DNA of 64,000 nucleotides. Source: Flavobacterium sp. PMTSA4. Lineage in GTDB: Bacteria; Bacteroidota; Bacteroidia; Flavobacteriales; Flavobacteriaceae. The stretch's first letter is position 1, and every line of letters begins with the position of its first letter. The notes below the pieces were generated by a model. That model was not told the origin of the DNA and made no database searches. It saw only the letters and a list, made by a program, of their open reading frames with translations. Positions 7,286-16,870 of this stretch are shown here, piece after piece. The stretch covers positions 1,240,001 to 1,304,000 of the forward strand of contig NZ_CP134890.1 of NCBI RefSeq assembly GCF_032098525.1. The letters run 5' to 3'. Both the position numbers and the translations under genes were made by a program.

Positions 7286-8311
7286 ATGTTTAAAAACCGA
7301 ACCTCTTTTCTGTTCTCCATTTTGACTTTGTTATTGCTGCTGTCAATACTGTTGAATATTTCGTTTGGTCAGGTTGCTATACCTTTTAAGGAGATTTTCA
7401 AAAGTATTTTTGGTTCGTCAGCCAGCAAAGAAACTTGGGATTATATCATCATCAATTATCGGTTACCAAAAGCAATCACGGCTATTTTAGTTGGAATTTC
7501 ATTATCCATTAGTGGTTTACTAATGCAAACATTTTTTAGAAATCCATTGGCTGGTCCGTTTGTTCTAGGTTTGAGTTCGGGTTCAAGTTTAGGTGTTGCT
7601 TTTGTAGTGCTTGGCAGTAGTTTTTTGCCACTATTTCTAACCGATTTTCTACTTTCTTCTCACGGAATTATTCTAGCTTCTTGTGCTGGAAGTTTTTTGG
7701 TATTGCTTCTCATTTTTATAGTTTCCAAATACTTGCGCGATGTTATGTCGATACTTATTGTCGGGCTAATGTTTAGTAGTTTTACTTCGGCCATTGTTAG
7801 TATTCTGACCTATTTCAGCACTGCAGCACAATTGCAAAAATTCACCTTTTGGTCTATGGGAAGTTTAGGAAACCTTACTTGGGGAAATTTGACTTTTTTA
7901 ACTGTAGTCATTAGCATCGGGTTAATTATAAGTATTTCTTCTTTGAAATCATTGGATGCTTTACTGCTAGGTGAAAACTATGCTAAAAGTATGGGATTGA
8001 ATTTTAAACGATTCAAAAATACTATTATTATAAGTACGAGTTTGTTAACTGGAAGTATCACTGCTTTTGTTGGACCTATTGCTTTTATTGGTTTAGCAGT
8101 TCCACATTTGGCAAAATTGCTTTTTCAAACCAGTAATCATCGAATTTTATTTGCAGGAACTTTGTTAATCGGTGCAATAATTATGTTACTTTGTGATAGT
8201 ATTTCGCAATTGCCAGGAATGGATTTTACGCTGCCAATCAATGCTATAACATCGTTAGTTGGAGCGCCAATTGTGATTTGGTTAATCATCAAAAAAAAGA
8301 ATTTAATTTAA
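7286..8311 (+). CDS. btuC: FecCD-family ABC transporter permease, BtuC-like
   Basis: This 341-residue inner-membrane permease belongs to the FecCD/BtuC family. About ten membrane segments can be traced. The family signatures include YRLPKAITAILVGISLSISG near residues 60-80, FRNPLAGPFVLGLSSGSSLG at about 90-110, and FVGPIAFIGLAVPHLAKLL near 265. The length equals that of typical family members. It forms the channel of the importer encoded with btuF and the ATPase. Substrate assignment to corrinoids rests on the neighbouring riboswitch-controlled receptor; on its own the sequence would equally fit a siderophore permease. Confidence 0.9.
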   Translation: MFKNRTSFLFSILTLLLLLSILLNISFGQVAIPFKEIFKSIFGSSASKETWDYIIINYRLPKAITAILVGISLSISGLLMQTFFRNPLAGPFVLGLSSGSSLGVAFVVLGSSFLPLFLTDFLLSSHGIILASCAGSFLVLLLIFIVSKYLRDVMSILIVGLMFSSFTSAIVSILTYFSTAAQLQKFTFWSMGSLGNLTWGNLTFLTVVISIGLIISISSLKSLDALLLGENYAKSMGLNFKRFKNTIIISTSLLTGSITAFVGPIAFIGLAVPHLAKLLFQTSNHRILFAGTLLIGAIIMLLCDSISQLPGMDFTLPINAITSLVGAPIVIWLIIKKKNLI

Positions 8312-8313
8312 AA

Positions 8314-9099
8314 TTGAGCAATAAAAGTATCATATCAACAGTTAATTTATCTATTGGTTATTCAACCAAAAAAGGTACTAAAGTAATTGCTGAAAATCTA
8401 AATTTATCACTAGCCAAAGGAAAACTAATAACACTTGTTGGCGCGAATGGAATTGGAAAATCTACCTTATTAAGAACTTTAACAGGTATTCAAAAACCGC
8501 TTTCGGGTGATGTTTTTTTGGAAGAAAAAAACATTCGAGAACTAGATGATTTAGAATTGGCCAAAAACCTCAGTTTGGTATTAACCGAAAAATTACCGCC
8601 GAGTAATTTGACTGTTTTCGAATTGATTGCACTTGGCAGACAACCTTATACCAATTGGTTAGGAAAACTTTCTGAAGATGATTTGAAGATTGTAAACGAT
8701 GTCATGCAATTGACTCAAACCATAGATTTGGCTCAAAAGAAACACTATCAAATCAGTGATGGACAATTGCAAAAAGTAATGATAGCTCGTGCTTTGGCTC
8801 AAGATACTTCTATTATTATTTTGGATGAACCCACAACGCATTTAGATTTATTACACAAAGTTTCTGTCTTTAAACTCTTAAAAAAACTATCACAAGAAAC
8901 CAATAAATGCATCTTGTTTTCAACTCATGACATTGATTTGGCAATACAACTAAGTGATGAAATGATTGTCATGACCGAAGAAAAAGTATATCAAGATCAA
9001 CCTTGTAATTTAATTTCAGAAGGTGCTTTTAATCGTTTGTTTGAAGATGAAAAAATATCTTTTGATGGAACGAAAGGGAAGTTTGTTATTTCAAATTAA
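8314..9099 (+). CDS. btuD: ABC transporter ATP-binding protein, BtuD-like
   Basis: This is the ATPase of the importer. The Walker A motif is GANGIGKST, Walker B is IIILDEPTTHLD, and the switch histidine lies in FSTHDIDLA. The signature loop reads ISDGQLQK, where most family members have SGGQ. No ATG precedes the Walker A motif. TTG at 8314, two bases after the permease stop, is the most sensible start and gives 261 residues; another TTG lies at 8278 inside the permease gene. The 3' end overlaps the convergent trmL by 14 bases. Confidence 0.87.
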   Translation: MSNKSIISTVNLSIGYSTKKGTKVIAENLNLSLAKGKLITLVGANGIGKSTLLRTLTGIQKPLSGDVFLEEKNIRELDDLELAKNLSLVLTEKLPPSNLTVFELIALGRQPYTNWLGKLSEDDLKIVNDVMQLTQTIDLAQKKHYQISDGQLQKVMIARALAQDTSIIILDEPTTHLDLLHKVSVFKLLKKLSQETNKCILFSTHDIDLAIQLSDEMIVMTEEKVYQDQPCNLISEGAFNRLFEDEKISFDGTKGKFVISN

Positions 9100-9538
9100 T
9101 CTGTCTTTTCGCTTCTCCAACCACGAAAGCTACCGAATTAGCGATATTGTAACTTCGAATTAAATTGGACATCGGAATTTTTAAATGATTTTCAAATTGA
9201 TCCATAACTTCTTCTGATAAACCAACGCTTTCTTTACCAAAAACCAACCAGTCGCCATCTTGAAAATCCGCTTCATAAATGGATTTATCAACTCTTGAAC
9301 TCATCAAAAAAACCCTCGATTTGTCTTGAATTTGAGCAATCCAGTCATCAACATTATCGTATTCTTTCCATTCCAAATGTACCCAATAATCCAAACCAGA
9401 ACGTTTTAAATTAGAATCTGTAATTTCAAAACCATATGGTTTTATTAAATGCAATCGGCTTTCTGTTCCAACACACAAACGACCAATATTTCCTGTATTA
9501 TTTGGTATTTCGGGTTCTACTAAAACAATGTTTAACAT
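9086..9538 (-). CDS. trmL: tRNA (cytidine(34)-2'-O)-methyltransferase, SPOUT family
   Basis: This 150-residue SPOUT methyltransferase opens with MLNIVLVEPEIPNNTGNIGR, the hallmark of TrmL, which methylates the wobble ribose of tRNA-Leu using S-adenosylmethionine. The cofactor-binding trefoil knot is at the C-terminus (FGKESVGLSEEV, then IPMSNLIRSYNIANSVAFVV). Its length is typical. It lies 20 bases behind a pseudouridine synthase gene on the same strand, forming a small RNA-modification operon. Its 3' end overlaps the ABC ATPase gene on the other strand. Confidence 0.93.
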   Translation of the reverse strand: MLNIVLVEPEIPNNTGNIGRLCVGTESRLHLIKPYGFEITDSNLKRSGLDYWVHLEWKEYDNVDDWIAQIQDKSRVFLMSSRVDKSIYEADFQDGDWLVFGKESVGLSEEVMDQFENHLKIPMSNLIRSYNIANSVAFVVGEAKRQINLK

Positions 9539-9558
9539 TTGTCAATTTGGTTATTTGG

Positions 9559-10131
9559 TTATTCAAAAAAAGTATCTACTTCAAGAACTTCTCCTGCTTT
9601 TAGATTTTGCAAATGTATGTTTCCTACTCGAATTCTCACTAATCGCAAGGTTGGAAATCCAACTGCGGCAGTCATTTTTCTCACTTGACGGAACTTGCCT
9701 TCGGTCAAAGTTATCGAAACCCAAGAAGTTGGTCCGTGACGTTCATCCCTAATTCTTCTTCCTTCACCAATGCATTCAGGTAGTTTATGAGTAATTTTTG
9801 CTTCGCATTTTTTGGTTGTATATCTAATGCCTTTGAATCCAATTTCTACACCATTTTTTAATTGTTGAATTGCCTCATCAGTTATAATTCCATCAACTTG
9901 TGCGTAGTATTCTTTTGCAACGGATTTACTTCTGACTATTTCACTCATCATTCCATCCGTAGTCAACAAAAGTAAACCTTCTGAATCTTCGTCTAATCTA
10001 CCAATTGCCATTGTTCCTTCGGGAAAATCAAATAATTCTCCGAGCAATTTTTTGGGTCTCTTCTTTTCGTAGATAAATTGACTCAGATAACCATGTGGTT
10101 TATGAATTAGAAAATGGCTGTGTTTCTTCAT
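9559..10131 (-). CDS. RNA pseudouridine synthase, RsuA/RluE family
   Basis: This 190-residue enzyme belongs to the RsuA/RluB/E/F group. It lacks the N-terminal S4 domain, as RluE does: it begins directly with HFLIHKPHGYLSQF. The catalytic aspartate is in IGRLDEDSEGLLLLTTDG (about residue 47), followed by KEYYAQVDG and the C-terminal EGKFRQVRKMTAAVGFPTLR. RluE modifies 23S rRNA at 2457 in E. coli, and a corresponding role here is likely. It is the first gene of a pair with trmL. Confidence 0.88.
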   Translation of the reverse strand: MKKHSHFLIHKPHGYLSQFIYEKKRPKKLLGELFDFPEGTMAIGRLDEDSEGLLLLTTDGMMSEIVRSKSVAKEYYAQVDGIITDEAIQQLKNGVEIGFKGIRYTTKKCEAKITHKLPECIGEGRRIRDERHGPTSWVSITLTEGKFRQVRKMTAAVGFPTLRLVRIRVGNIHLQNLKAGEVLEVDTFFE

Positions 10132-10147
10132 TTGGCTAAAATAAAAA

Positions 10148-10176
10148 AGACCATTCAGGAATGAACAGTCTTTCGT
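10148..10176 (-). terminator. Imperfect hairpin terminator of the DUF4476 gene
   Basis: AAAGAC and GTCTTT close a hairpin whose inner stem is ATTCA-like, interrupted by a two-base internal loop. It lies 19 bases past the DUF4476 stop codon. Confidence 0.5.
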
Positions 10177-10194
10177 ATAAATTTTTATTGAAAA

Positions 10195-11151
10195 TTATTG
10201 ACGACTTTGAACGTAATCAGATAATTCATCTGCATTTGAACTGAATTTGAAAATTCCGTTTAACTTAAAATAGTTTCTTGGTTCAATACAATAATCATAA
10301 GCAAATTTTGCAAAATCTAATTTATTGTCTTCAAAGCTAAAAAGATTTGCAATTTGTATAATTTGATCAACATTTAAACAATTTACAGCAATAACTTGTT
10401 TAGCCGTTTTTAACTTAGAATCCTCAAAACTTTGTTTTTTGATAGTTGCTAAAGCAGCATTAAAGTTTCCTGGTGTCATGCATGAATTGCCGCCACAACC
10501 TCTAACTGGTTCAACATGATTTCCGTGATTTCCATGATTTCCTGAATGAGAACTTGATGAAGTTGTAGTTGTAGTTTGAGTTACGCTACCATTTCCCATA
10601 TTATCATTAATCGAAACTCCCATATTAATTCCGCCAACATTAACGCCAACACCAATATTTGTTCCTCCTGTTTGTGTAGTTGTAGTAGTTGTAGTTTGAG
10701 AAACACCTCCAACTTGCTGAACTATTACTGGTGCAGGTTGTGGTTGCCCATAATGAACAACATGAACATTTGAAGCAGGAATAAAATCAGGAACGACAGG
10801 AATTGACGAAAAATAATTCATCTTTAATTTAGTCTTATTGTTTTTGTCTCTTCTGATTTTATACGTCACATCCATAAAAATTCCATCAGCATCAGTAATC
10901 ATCAAATTGTTTTTTGAAATATCCATCAATGTATTATCTGCAAATTTCACTTTTGCATTGTAATACGGTTGATTTAATTCTTCAACTCTAAGATTTGATT
11001 GTGGAGTATCGTTAATGACTTCTCCGTTAAGAATTAATGTAAATTTATCTCCATCTTCAGAGAAAACATTCAAATGTCCATAAGGACCAATTTGAGCAAA
11101 GTTAATTGTTGAAACCATCAACACAACTAGTAAAGTAATTTTTCTTTTCAT
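10195..11151 (-). CDS. DUF4476 domain-containing secreted protein
   Basis: This 318-residue protein has a signal peptide ending in TINFAQ. Residues 22-125 form a beta-rich N-terminal domain. A low-complexity linker (about 145-215) follows, with threonine runs, glycine/valine repeats and a Ser/His/Gly stretch HSGNHGNHGNH. The C-terminal DUF4476 domain (about 222-315) is helical, with NFNAALATIKKQSFEDSKL and FAKFAYDYCIEPRNYFKL. The family is common and uncharacterised in Bacteroidota. Location outside the inner membrane is likely. The His-rich linker could bind metal, which is speculative. It stands alone with its own hairpin. Confidence 0.85.
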   Translation of the reverse strand: MKRKITLLVVLMVSTINFAQIGPYGHLNVFSEDGDKFTLILNGEVINDTPQSNLRVEELNQPYYNAKVKFADNTLMDISKNNLMITDADGIFMDVTYKIRRDKNNKTKLKMNYFSSIPVVPDFIPASNVHVVHYGQPQPAPVIVQQVGGVSQTTTTTTTQTGGTNIGVGVNVGGINMGVSINDNMGNGSVTQTTTTTSSSSHSGNHGNHGNHVEPVRGCGGNSCMTPGNFNAALATIKKQSFEDSKLKTAKQVIAVNCLNVDQIIQIANLFSFEDNKLDFAKFAYDYCIEPRNYFKLNGIFKFSSNADELSDYVQSRQ

Positions 11152-11306
11152 AAAAAATAAGTTAAAAAACGTGGTAAATATAATTTTTTCTTTGATTAAA
11201 ATGACGATTTCAAAAACGATGCCAAAAAGTTTTCTGAATTTGAAAAATGATTCTTTAATTGTTATTGTTTCTATGTATATTTAAACCTTTAAAAAATATC
11301 ACAAAA

Positions 11307-12635
11307 ATGAGTGAAAATTTAGTTCTATTAGCTGCATTTGTAATCGCCTTAATCATTGGAATTTTTATTGGAAAAAATCTTTTTGCAGCTAATTCAAAAT
11401 CTGAAAAATCTTCATTAGAAGAAAAAATAAATGGGTTACTAGCTCAAATCGAACAGTTAAAAAATCAAACGCAACAAATAGTTCAAGAACGAGAAACCAT
11501 TCGTAATGAAAAAGAAGCTTTAATAATTCAGCTTTCGAAAAAAGAAACTGATTTTGAAAATCTTTGGGAACGTAACAAAGAACAAAAAGAAGAAGTTGAA
11601 AAACTTCAGGAGAAATTTACCAAAGAATTTGAAAATTTGGCCAATAAAATATTAGAAGAAAAAACGGTTAAGTTCACCGAACAAAACAAAGAAAACCTTA
11701 AAAATATTTTAACTCCATTACAAGATAAAATTCAACTCTTTGAAAAGAAAGTCGAAGATACACACAAAGAAAGTATTGATTATCATGCTGCTTTACGTCA
11801 ACAAATTCTTGGTTTGAAAGAAATGAACGAGCAAATGAGCAAGGAAACTTTAAACTTAACTAAAGCGTTGAAAGGCGACAGCAAAATGCAAGGAAATTGG
11901 GGTGAATTGATTTTGGAGCGTGTTTTAGAAAAATCAGGTTTAGAAAAAGGTCGTGAGTATGAAGTCCAACAAAGTTTTACTACTGATGAAGGCAGAGTTC
12001 AACCCGATGTTGTAATCAATCTTCCAGATGGAAAGAAAATGATTGTTGATTCTAAAGTTTCGCTTACTGCTTATGAAAAATATGTAAATGAAACCGATGA
12101 TGCCGAAAAATCGAATCATTTAAAAGAACATATCAATTCTATAAAACGCCATGTTGAGCAATTGGGCAACAAAAATTACCACGATTTATATCAAATGGAA
12201 AGCCCTGATTTTGTTTTACTTTTTATCCCAATTGAGTCGGCTTTTGCAATTGCCTTGAATGACGATAATTCGTTATACAACAAAGCCTTTGAAAAAAATA
12301 TAGTAATCGTAACACCTTCTACTCTTTTGGCAACTTTGCGAACCATTGACAGTATGTGGACAAATCAAAAGCAACAGGAAAACGCATTAGAAATTGCCCG
12401 ACAAGCTGGTGCTTTATATGATAAATTTGAAGGTTTTGTTTCTGATTTAGTAAAAATTGGAAAAAAAATGGACGAAGCAAAAGTAGAATATCAAGGAGCA
12501 ATGAACAAACTTGTTGACGGCAAAGGAAACTTAATAACTAGTGTTGAGAAGTTGAAAAAAATGGGTGCAAAAGCCAAGAAAGCATTGCCTGAAAATATTT
12601 TAATTAGAGCCGAAAAAGATGAACAAGAACTTTAA
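11307..12635 (+). CDS. rmuC: DNA recombination protein RmuC
   Basis: This 442-residue protein has an N-terminal membrane anchor (LVLLAAFVIALIIGIFIGK), a long coiled coil at about residues 30-130, and the RmuC nuclease-like domain from about 160 to the end. Recognisable parts are MQGNWGELILERVLEKSGLE, REYEVQQSF, DGKKMIVDSKVSLTAYEKY and the segment RTIDSMWTNQKQQENALEIA. RmuC limits inversions at short inverted repeats in E. coli. The ATG at 11307 is preferred to an upstream start at 11259 because it opens directly on the anchor. Its stop overlaps the next gene by 17 bases. Confidence 0.93.
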   Translation: MSENLVLLAAFVIALIIGIFIGKNLFAANSKSEKSSLEEKINGLLAQIEQLKNQTQQIVQERETIRNEKEALIIQLSKKETDFENLWERNKEQKEEVEKLQEKFTKEFENLANKILEEKTVKFTEQNKENLKNILTPLQDKIQLFEKKVEDTHKESIDYHAALRQQILGLKEMNEQMSKETLNLTKALKGDSKMQGNWGELILERVLEKSGLEKGREYEVQQSFTTDEGRVQPDVVINLPDGKKMIVDSKVSLTAYEKYVNETDDAEKSNHLKEHINSIKRHVEQLGNKNYHDLYQMESPDFVLLFIPIESAFAIALNDDNSLYNKAFEKNIVIVTPSTLLATLRTIDSMWTNQKQQENALEIARQAGALYDKFEGFVSDLVKIGKKMDEAKVEYQGAMNKLVDGKGNLITSVEKLKKMGAKAKKALPENILIRAEKDEQEL

Positions 12636-13170
12636 AACTGTAGCTGAATCACAAGTAACAATGTCGTTGTTGATGTTGCCTTCACACTCCAATTTTAGCG
12701 GAAAAATTCATGGTGGTTTTATTTTATCGCTATTAGACCAAATTGCCTTTGCAAGTGCTTCAAAATTTTCTGGACATTATTGTGTAACAGCTTCAGTAGA
12801 TACAGTTGATTTTTTAAACCCAATAGATGTTGGAGAGTTAGTCACTTTAAAAGCGTGTGTCAATTTTGTTGGAAAAACTTCCATGATTGTTGGAATTCGA
12901 GTTGAAGCAGAAAACATTCAAAGTGGTGAAATCAAACATTGCAATTCAAGTTACTTTACGATGGTTGCGAAAGATGAATTAGGAAAACCAACTCAAATTC
13001 CGGGTTTAAGAATTAAAACAAAACAAGAATACCGCCGTTTTTTAAATGCTTTGAATAGAAAGAAGAAGCAAAAAGAAATTAACAATTATAAAGTTGACAT
13101 TAATTATAATTCTGAGGATTTAAAAAATGAATTATCACAGTATAATGTTATAGTAGAAAACTTAATTTAA
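12619..13170 (+). CDS. Acyl-CoA thioesterase, hot-dog fold
   Basis: This 183-residue hot-dog thioesterase resembles the YciA/BFIT group of acyl-CoA hydrolases. The family pattern is NFSGKIHGGFILSLLDQIAF, in which the aspartate acts in catalysis, then VDTVDFLNPIDVGELVTLKA and MIVGIRVEAEN. A charged 35-residue tail follows the domain (from about residue 145) and is not part of the fold. It starts inside the end of rmuC, so the two are translationally coupled. The chain-length preference cannot be read from sequence. Confidence 0.87.
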   Translation: MNKNFKTVAESQVTMSLLMLPSHSNFSGKIHGGFILSLLDQIAFASASKFSGHYCVTASVDTVDFLNPIDVGELVTLKACVNFVGKTSMIVGIRVEAENIQSGEIKHCNSSYFTMVAKDELGKPTQIPGLRIKTKQEYRRFLNALNRKKKQKEINNYKVDINYNSEDLKNELSQYNVIVENLI

Positions 13171-13223
13171 TTCAACATTTTTTAATCTTTTAAGTAAAAG
13201 ATTATCAGATATTCAACTAGCGT

Positions 13224-13252
13224 TTGATTTTTAGTTTTTTTTTCTATATTTG
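13224..13252 (+). promoter_or_regulatory. Promoter of the first cytochrome module
   Basis: TTG (13224-13226), an 18-base spacer and TATATTTG (13245-13252) match the Bacteroidota promoter consensus. The start codon follows 21 bases after the -7 element. Confidence 0.7.
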
Positions 13253-13272
13253 GATTTCTTTTAAAAAATACA

Positions 13273-14685
13273 ATGAAAAAAATCTACTTTTTATTTTTAA
13301 CGTTATCCTTAGTAATCGTTGGATTTTATGCATGTTCCGACGATAATGAATACACCGAAATTAGCCCTATTGCAGCTGACGACACAGTTTCAAGCACTTT
13401 AACAAATGCCGTTACAATAGATGTTTTATTAAACGATACAACTGGTGGTGTTCCCGTTGCGACAACTGTATCAATAGTTGGCGGAACTGACACGGATTCA
13501 AATGGAACTTTAGATAAATTAGATGTTGTTAATGAAGGTATTTGGACTGTAAATAGTACAACCGGAAGCATCACTTTTACACCTGTTGCGAACTACGTTG
13601 GAAATCCAACACAAATATCTTATACCGTTAAAAATTCTCAAGGAAATGCATCAAACGAAGCGATAGTTACAATTAACGCAACACCAATTGTAACCTTTGA
13701 TATTTTAAATGTTCCTTATGCTAAACTTTCTGACTATAATTTTTTCGTTGGAAACATTACAAACCAAATCCCATCTTTGAATGTAGTTGCTTATGAACCT
13801 GCAAGTTCTTTGTTTACAGATTATGCTCAGAAAAAAAGATTTATTTGGATGCCAAATGGCGTAAATGCTACTTATGTAGATGATGACAAAATTTTAAATT
13901 TCCCAGTAGGAACAGTTCTTATCAAGACTTTTTATTATACTACAATTCAACCAGGAAATCAAACCAAACTTATCGAAACTAGATTAATGATTAGAAAAAG
14001 TGATGGTTGGAAATTTTATGAATATTTATGGAATGATGCACAAACTGATGCTGACTTACTTCCCGCAAACGAATTTCTGAATGGAAGTTTTAAAACAATT
14101 ACATTCACTAAACCAAATAATGAAGTAGTAACTACAAACTACAGAATTCCATCAGATACAGAATGTCTTTCATGTCATAAAATTAATGAAGTTCCAACTC
14201 CAATTGCTGTAAAACCACAAAATTTAAATCATAATTTCAATTACTCAGCTGGTAGTATGAATCAATTACAAAAATTGGTTTCACAAGGTTACCTAGATAG
14301 TTATCCTTCAAATATTGCATCAACTGTAGATTATCATGATACAACTAAATCTTTGAGTCTGAGAGTTCGTTCCTATTTAGATGTAAATTGTGGTCATTGC
14401 CATCAAGATCAAGGCAGATGTGATTATAGACAAATTCGTCTTGGTTTCAGACAAAATATTGAAGATTCAAATATTGGAATTTGTTTAACTGCTGATGAAG
14501 AAATTAGCCCAACTTTACAAAAAATAATTACTCCAGGAAATGTTTCAAAATCGATAATGCATTTCAGGATGAGTTCCAATGAAGAAAGTGAAAGAATGCC
14601 TTTATTGGGTAGAACTATTGTTCACGATGAAGGTGTTGAACTTTTAGAACAATGGATTAATTCATTAAACCAATCTTGTAACTAA
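13273..14685 (+). CDS. Di-heme cytochrome c lipoprotein with Ig-like N-terminal domain (SO2930-type)
   Basis: This 470-residue lipoprotein has the leader ending GFYAC, with Cys21 as the lipid site. Residues about 35-135 form a cadherin/Ig-like repeat (TIDVLLNDT, SITFTPVANYVGNPTQISYT). The remainder resembles the SO2930 family of di-heme cytochromes, with CLSCH at 298-302 and CGHCH at 373-377, the latter followed by QDQGRCDYR. Histidines and a conserved NHNFNYSAGSMNQL segment lie between them. It should move electrons at the cell surface or periplasm. It heads an operon with the FG-GAP/UnbV protein 18 bases downstream, and a paralogue lacking the Ig domain lies at 16871. Confidence 0.85.
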   Translation: MKKIYFLFLTLSLVIVGFYACSDDNEYTEISPIAADDTVSSTLTNAVTIDVLLNDTTGGVPVATTVSIVGGTDTDSNGTLDKLDVVNEGIWTVNSTTGSITFTPVANYVGNPTQISYTVKNSQGNASNEAIVTINATPIVTFDILNVPYAKLSDYNFFVGNITNQIPSLNVVAYEPASSLFTDYAQKKRFIWMPNGVNATYVDDDKILNFPVGTVLIKTFYYTTIQPGNQTKLIETRLMIRKSDGWKFYEYLWNDAQTDADLLPANEFLNGSFKTITFTKPNNEVVTTNYRIPSDTECLSCHKINEVPTPIAVKPQNLNHNFNYSAGSMNQLQKLVSQGYLDSYPSNIASTVDYHDTTKSLSLRVRSYLDVNCGHCHQDQGRCDYRQIRLGFRQNIEDSNIGICLTADEEISPTLQKIITPGNVSKSIMHFRMSSNEESERMPLLGRTIVHDEGVELLEQWINSLNQSCN

Positions 14686-14703
14686 CTATAATTAAACCAA
14701 TCA

Positions 14704-16737
14704 ATGAAAAAAACTCTATCTTTTTTAGTTTTGTTTTTCTGCTCTTCAGTTGTTTTTGCTCAATTAGATTGTGCAAATGCAGTGTCAGTAGCATTAAATT
14801 CAACTACAACCGCACCAGCATTTACAAATGAAAATGGTGTTGCTCCAACTCAATTATGTGGATTAAATAATGGTACCGGATCAAAAGGTAAATGGTACAA
14901 ATTCACTGCAACTCAAGATATAAATGTAACAATAACTACAGTTTTATCTCAAAACAACAATAAAGACACTCGATTAATTGTTTATTCTGGAACTTGTGCT
15001 GCTCTGGTTTGTATTGGATCAAATGATGACTACAATGGCAGTTATGGTTCACAAGTAACTTTTGCAGCGACAAATGGTACTACTTATATTTTTGCATTTG
15101 ACAATCGATACAGCTCAGCTACTTTTGACTTTTCAGTTATAGAAGCTGCTCCTCCAGCACAAGATATTTTGTCATTCACTTCAACTCCAGTTTCAGGAAT
15201 TGCAGGCAATTTCAATAATTGTATAGTTGATATGAATGGTGATTACCTAGACGATATCGTATCCGCAATCAGCACTACTCAACTTGCTATTACATACCAA
15301 CAATCAAATGGAACATTTTCTACAGTAACTTTTCCTTTAACCAATACAGTTATTACGCCTTCTTGGAGTATTGCTGCAGGTGATTATGACAATAATGGTT
15401 TTAATGATTTGATTTATGGTTCAGGAAGTGGGGTTACTTTCTTAAAAGCAGACAATGATGGTACAGCTTACACAACTGACAGAAAAACACAATCGTATTT
15501 AGTACAAAGAACAAATTTCGTTGATATAAATAACGATGGTTTATTAGATGGATTTGCATGCGATGATAATGCTCCAAACAGATACTACATTAATGATGGA
15601 ACAAACCTAAATCATATTCAAGGTGGAATTGGTGATTTTGCTTCTGGTGGAAATTATGCTACCAATTGGTTTGATTTTGATAATGATGGTGATGTTGATG
15701 CCTACATTGCAAAATGTGGCCAAGGTGGTTCTGGAGTTGGAGGTAATATTGACCAACTGTATAGAAATAATGGTAATGGAACTTTTACCAACATTGCAGT
15801 TGAGGCCAACATGGCAAACCCTGAACAAACCTGGTCTGGAGCCGTTGGTGACTTTAATAATGATGGTTGGATGGATGTTATTGTTGGTGTAAATTCTCTT
15901 TCAGATGGACATTCAAATGTAAAAAGAAATAATGGTGATGGCACTTTTACTAGTGTTACTGCTGGCTCTGGATTTGATACTTTTAATTCTACAGGTAGAG
16001 AATATGTAGCTCAGGATTTTAATAATGACGGATTTTTAGATGTATTAGGTGCTGGAAGCACAATTATGTTTGGTGATGGAAACTTTCATTTCACACCAAA
16101 TCCAAATACATATCCTTTATCGACAGTAGATAGACCAATAGGCGACCTAAATAATGATGGCTTTTTAGACATTCAAAATGGAAATAATATTCTGTTTAAT
16201 AATGGCAATTCTAACAATTGGTTCAATGTAAACTTAAGAGGAATTTTAAGTAACAGAAACGGAATTGGTGCTAGAATTGAAATTCATGGCGCTTGGGGAA
16301 TACAAATAAGAGATGTTCAAAGTGGAACAGGTTTTCAAAACATGAGTACTTTAACAGCTCATTTTGGAATTGGTCAAGAAACTCAAATTACACAGTTAGT
16401 CATTAAATGGCCATCTGGAACAGTTGATACTATCCAAAATCCTGCTAGTAATCAATCTTTATTAGTAGTTGAAGGTTCAACATTGTCAATAAATGATTTT
16501 AATAACACAGCATTTAATTTATATCCTAATCCAGCCAAAAGAATTTTAAACATAAATTCTAACAATGGTATGACTTTTAAATCAATTACTGTATTTGATT
16601 TGAATGGTAGAATCGTATTAAAATCTAAAGTAGACAATGCTTCTGTAGATGTTCAACCTTTAACAACTGGAACTTATATTGCTTTATTACTTGACGAAAA
16701 TGGTAAAACTTATTCAAGCAAGTTTATTAAAGAATAG
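14704..16737 (+). CDS. T9SS-exported FG-GAP/VCBS and ASPIC/UnbV protein (CRTAC1-like)
   Basis: This 677-residue secreted protein has a signal peptide ending in VFAQ. An N-terminal beta-sandwich (about 20-150, with KGKWYKFTATQDINVTI) comes first. An FG-GAP/VCBS propeller (about 155-505) follows, with seven calcium-type loops such as DINNDGLLD, DFDNDGDVD and DLNNDGFLD. The ASPIC/UnbV domain (about 509-585) contains NGIGARIEIHGAWG and VIKWPSGTVD. A type A T9SS sorting domain (about 600-677) ends in SKFIKE. The protein should be exported through the type IX system and fixed on or released from the surface. Its partner gene is the upstream di-heme cytochrome, so a role in an extracellular redox complex is inferred. 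Confidence 0.87.
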   Translation: MKKTLSFLVLFFCSSVVFAQLDCANAVSVALNSTTTAPAFTNENGVAPTQLCGLNNGTGSKGKWYKFTATQDINVTITTVLSQNNNKDTRLIVYSGTCAALVCIGSNDDYNGSYGSQVTFAATNGTTYIFAFDNRYSSATFDFSVIEAAPPAQDILSFTSTPVSGIAGNFNNCIVDMNGDYLDDIVSAISTTQLAITYQQSNGTFSTVTFPLTNTVITPSWSIAAGDYDNNGFNDLIYGSGSGVTFLKADNDGTAYTTDRKTQSYLVQRTNFVDINNDGLLDGFACDDNAPNRYYINDGTNLNHIQGGIGDFASGGNYATNWFDFDNDGDVDAYIAKCGQGGSGVGGNIDQLYRNNGNGTFTNIAVEANMANPEQTWSGAVGDFNNDGWMDVIVGVNSLSDGHSNVKRNNGDGTFTSVTAGSGFDTFNSTGREYVAQDFNNDGFLDVLGAGSTIMFGDGNFHFTPNPNTYPLSTVDRPIGDLNNDGFLDIQNGNNILFNNGNSNNWFNVNLRGILSNRNGIGARIEIHGAWGIQIRDVQSGTGFQNMSTLTAHFGIGQETQITQLVIKWPSGTVDTIQNPASNQSLLVVEGSTLSINDFNNTAFNLYPNPAKRILNINSNNGMTFKSITVFDLNGRIVLKSKVDNASVDVQPLTTGTYIALLLDENGKTYSSKFIKE

Positions 16738-16757
16738 CTATTAGAATCAAAATATTT

Positions 16758-16790
16758 AAAGCTCTGTAAAAAACTTACAGAGCTTTTTTA
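16758..16790 (+). terminator. Rho-independent terminator between the two cytochrome modules
   Basis: AAAGCTCTGTAA and TTACAGAGCTTT form a 12-bp stem with a short A-rich loop, followed by a T-run. It separates the first module from the second. Confidence 0.85.
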
Positions 16791-16847
16791 ATATTATTTT
16801 TTATCGTTAAAGCAATAATTTTTAACCAGTTAATCTAAATAATTTAT

Positions 16848-16855
16848 TATATTTG
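16848..16855 (+). promoter_or_regulatory. -7 element of the second cytochrome module
   Basis: TATATTTG at 16848-16855 is identical to the -7 element of the first module and ends 15 bases before the start codon. No TTG is found at the usual distance upstream, so the -33 element is weak or absent. Confidence 0.45.
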
Positions 16856-16870
16856 GTTTTATTTTTTTGA

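Noticed and set aside
15607..15944. Three overlapping frames inside the first propeller gene, on both strands
   Set aside because: They arise from the repeated Asp/Asn/Gly codons of the VCBS loops and lack independent coding signals.
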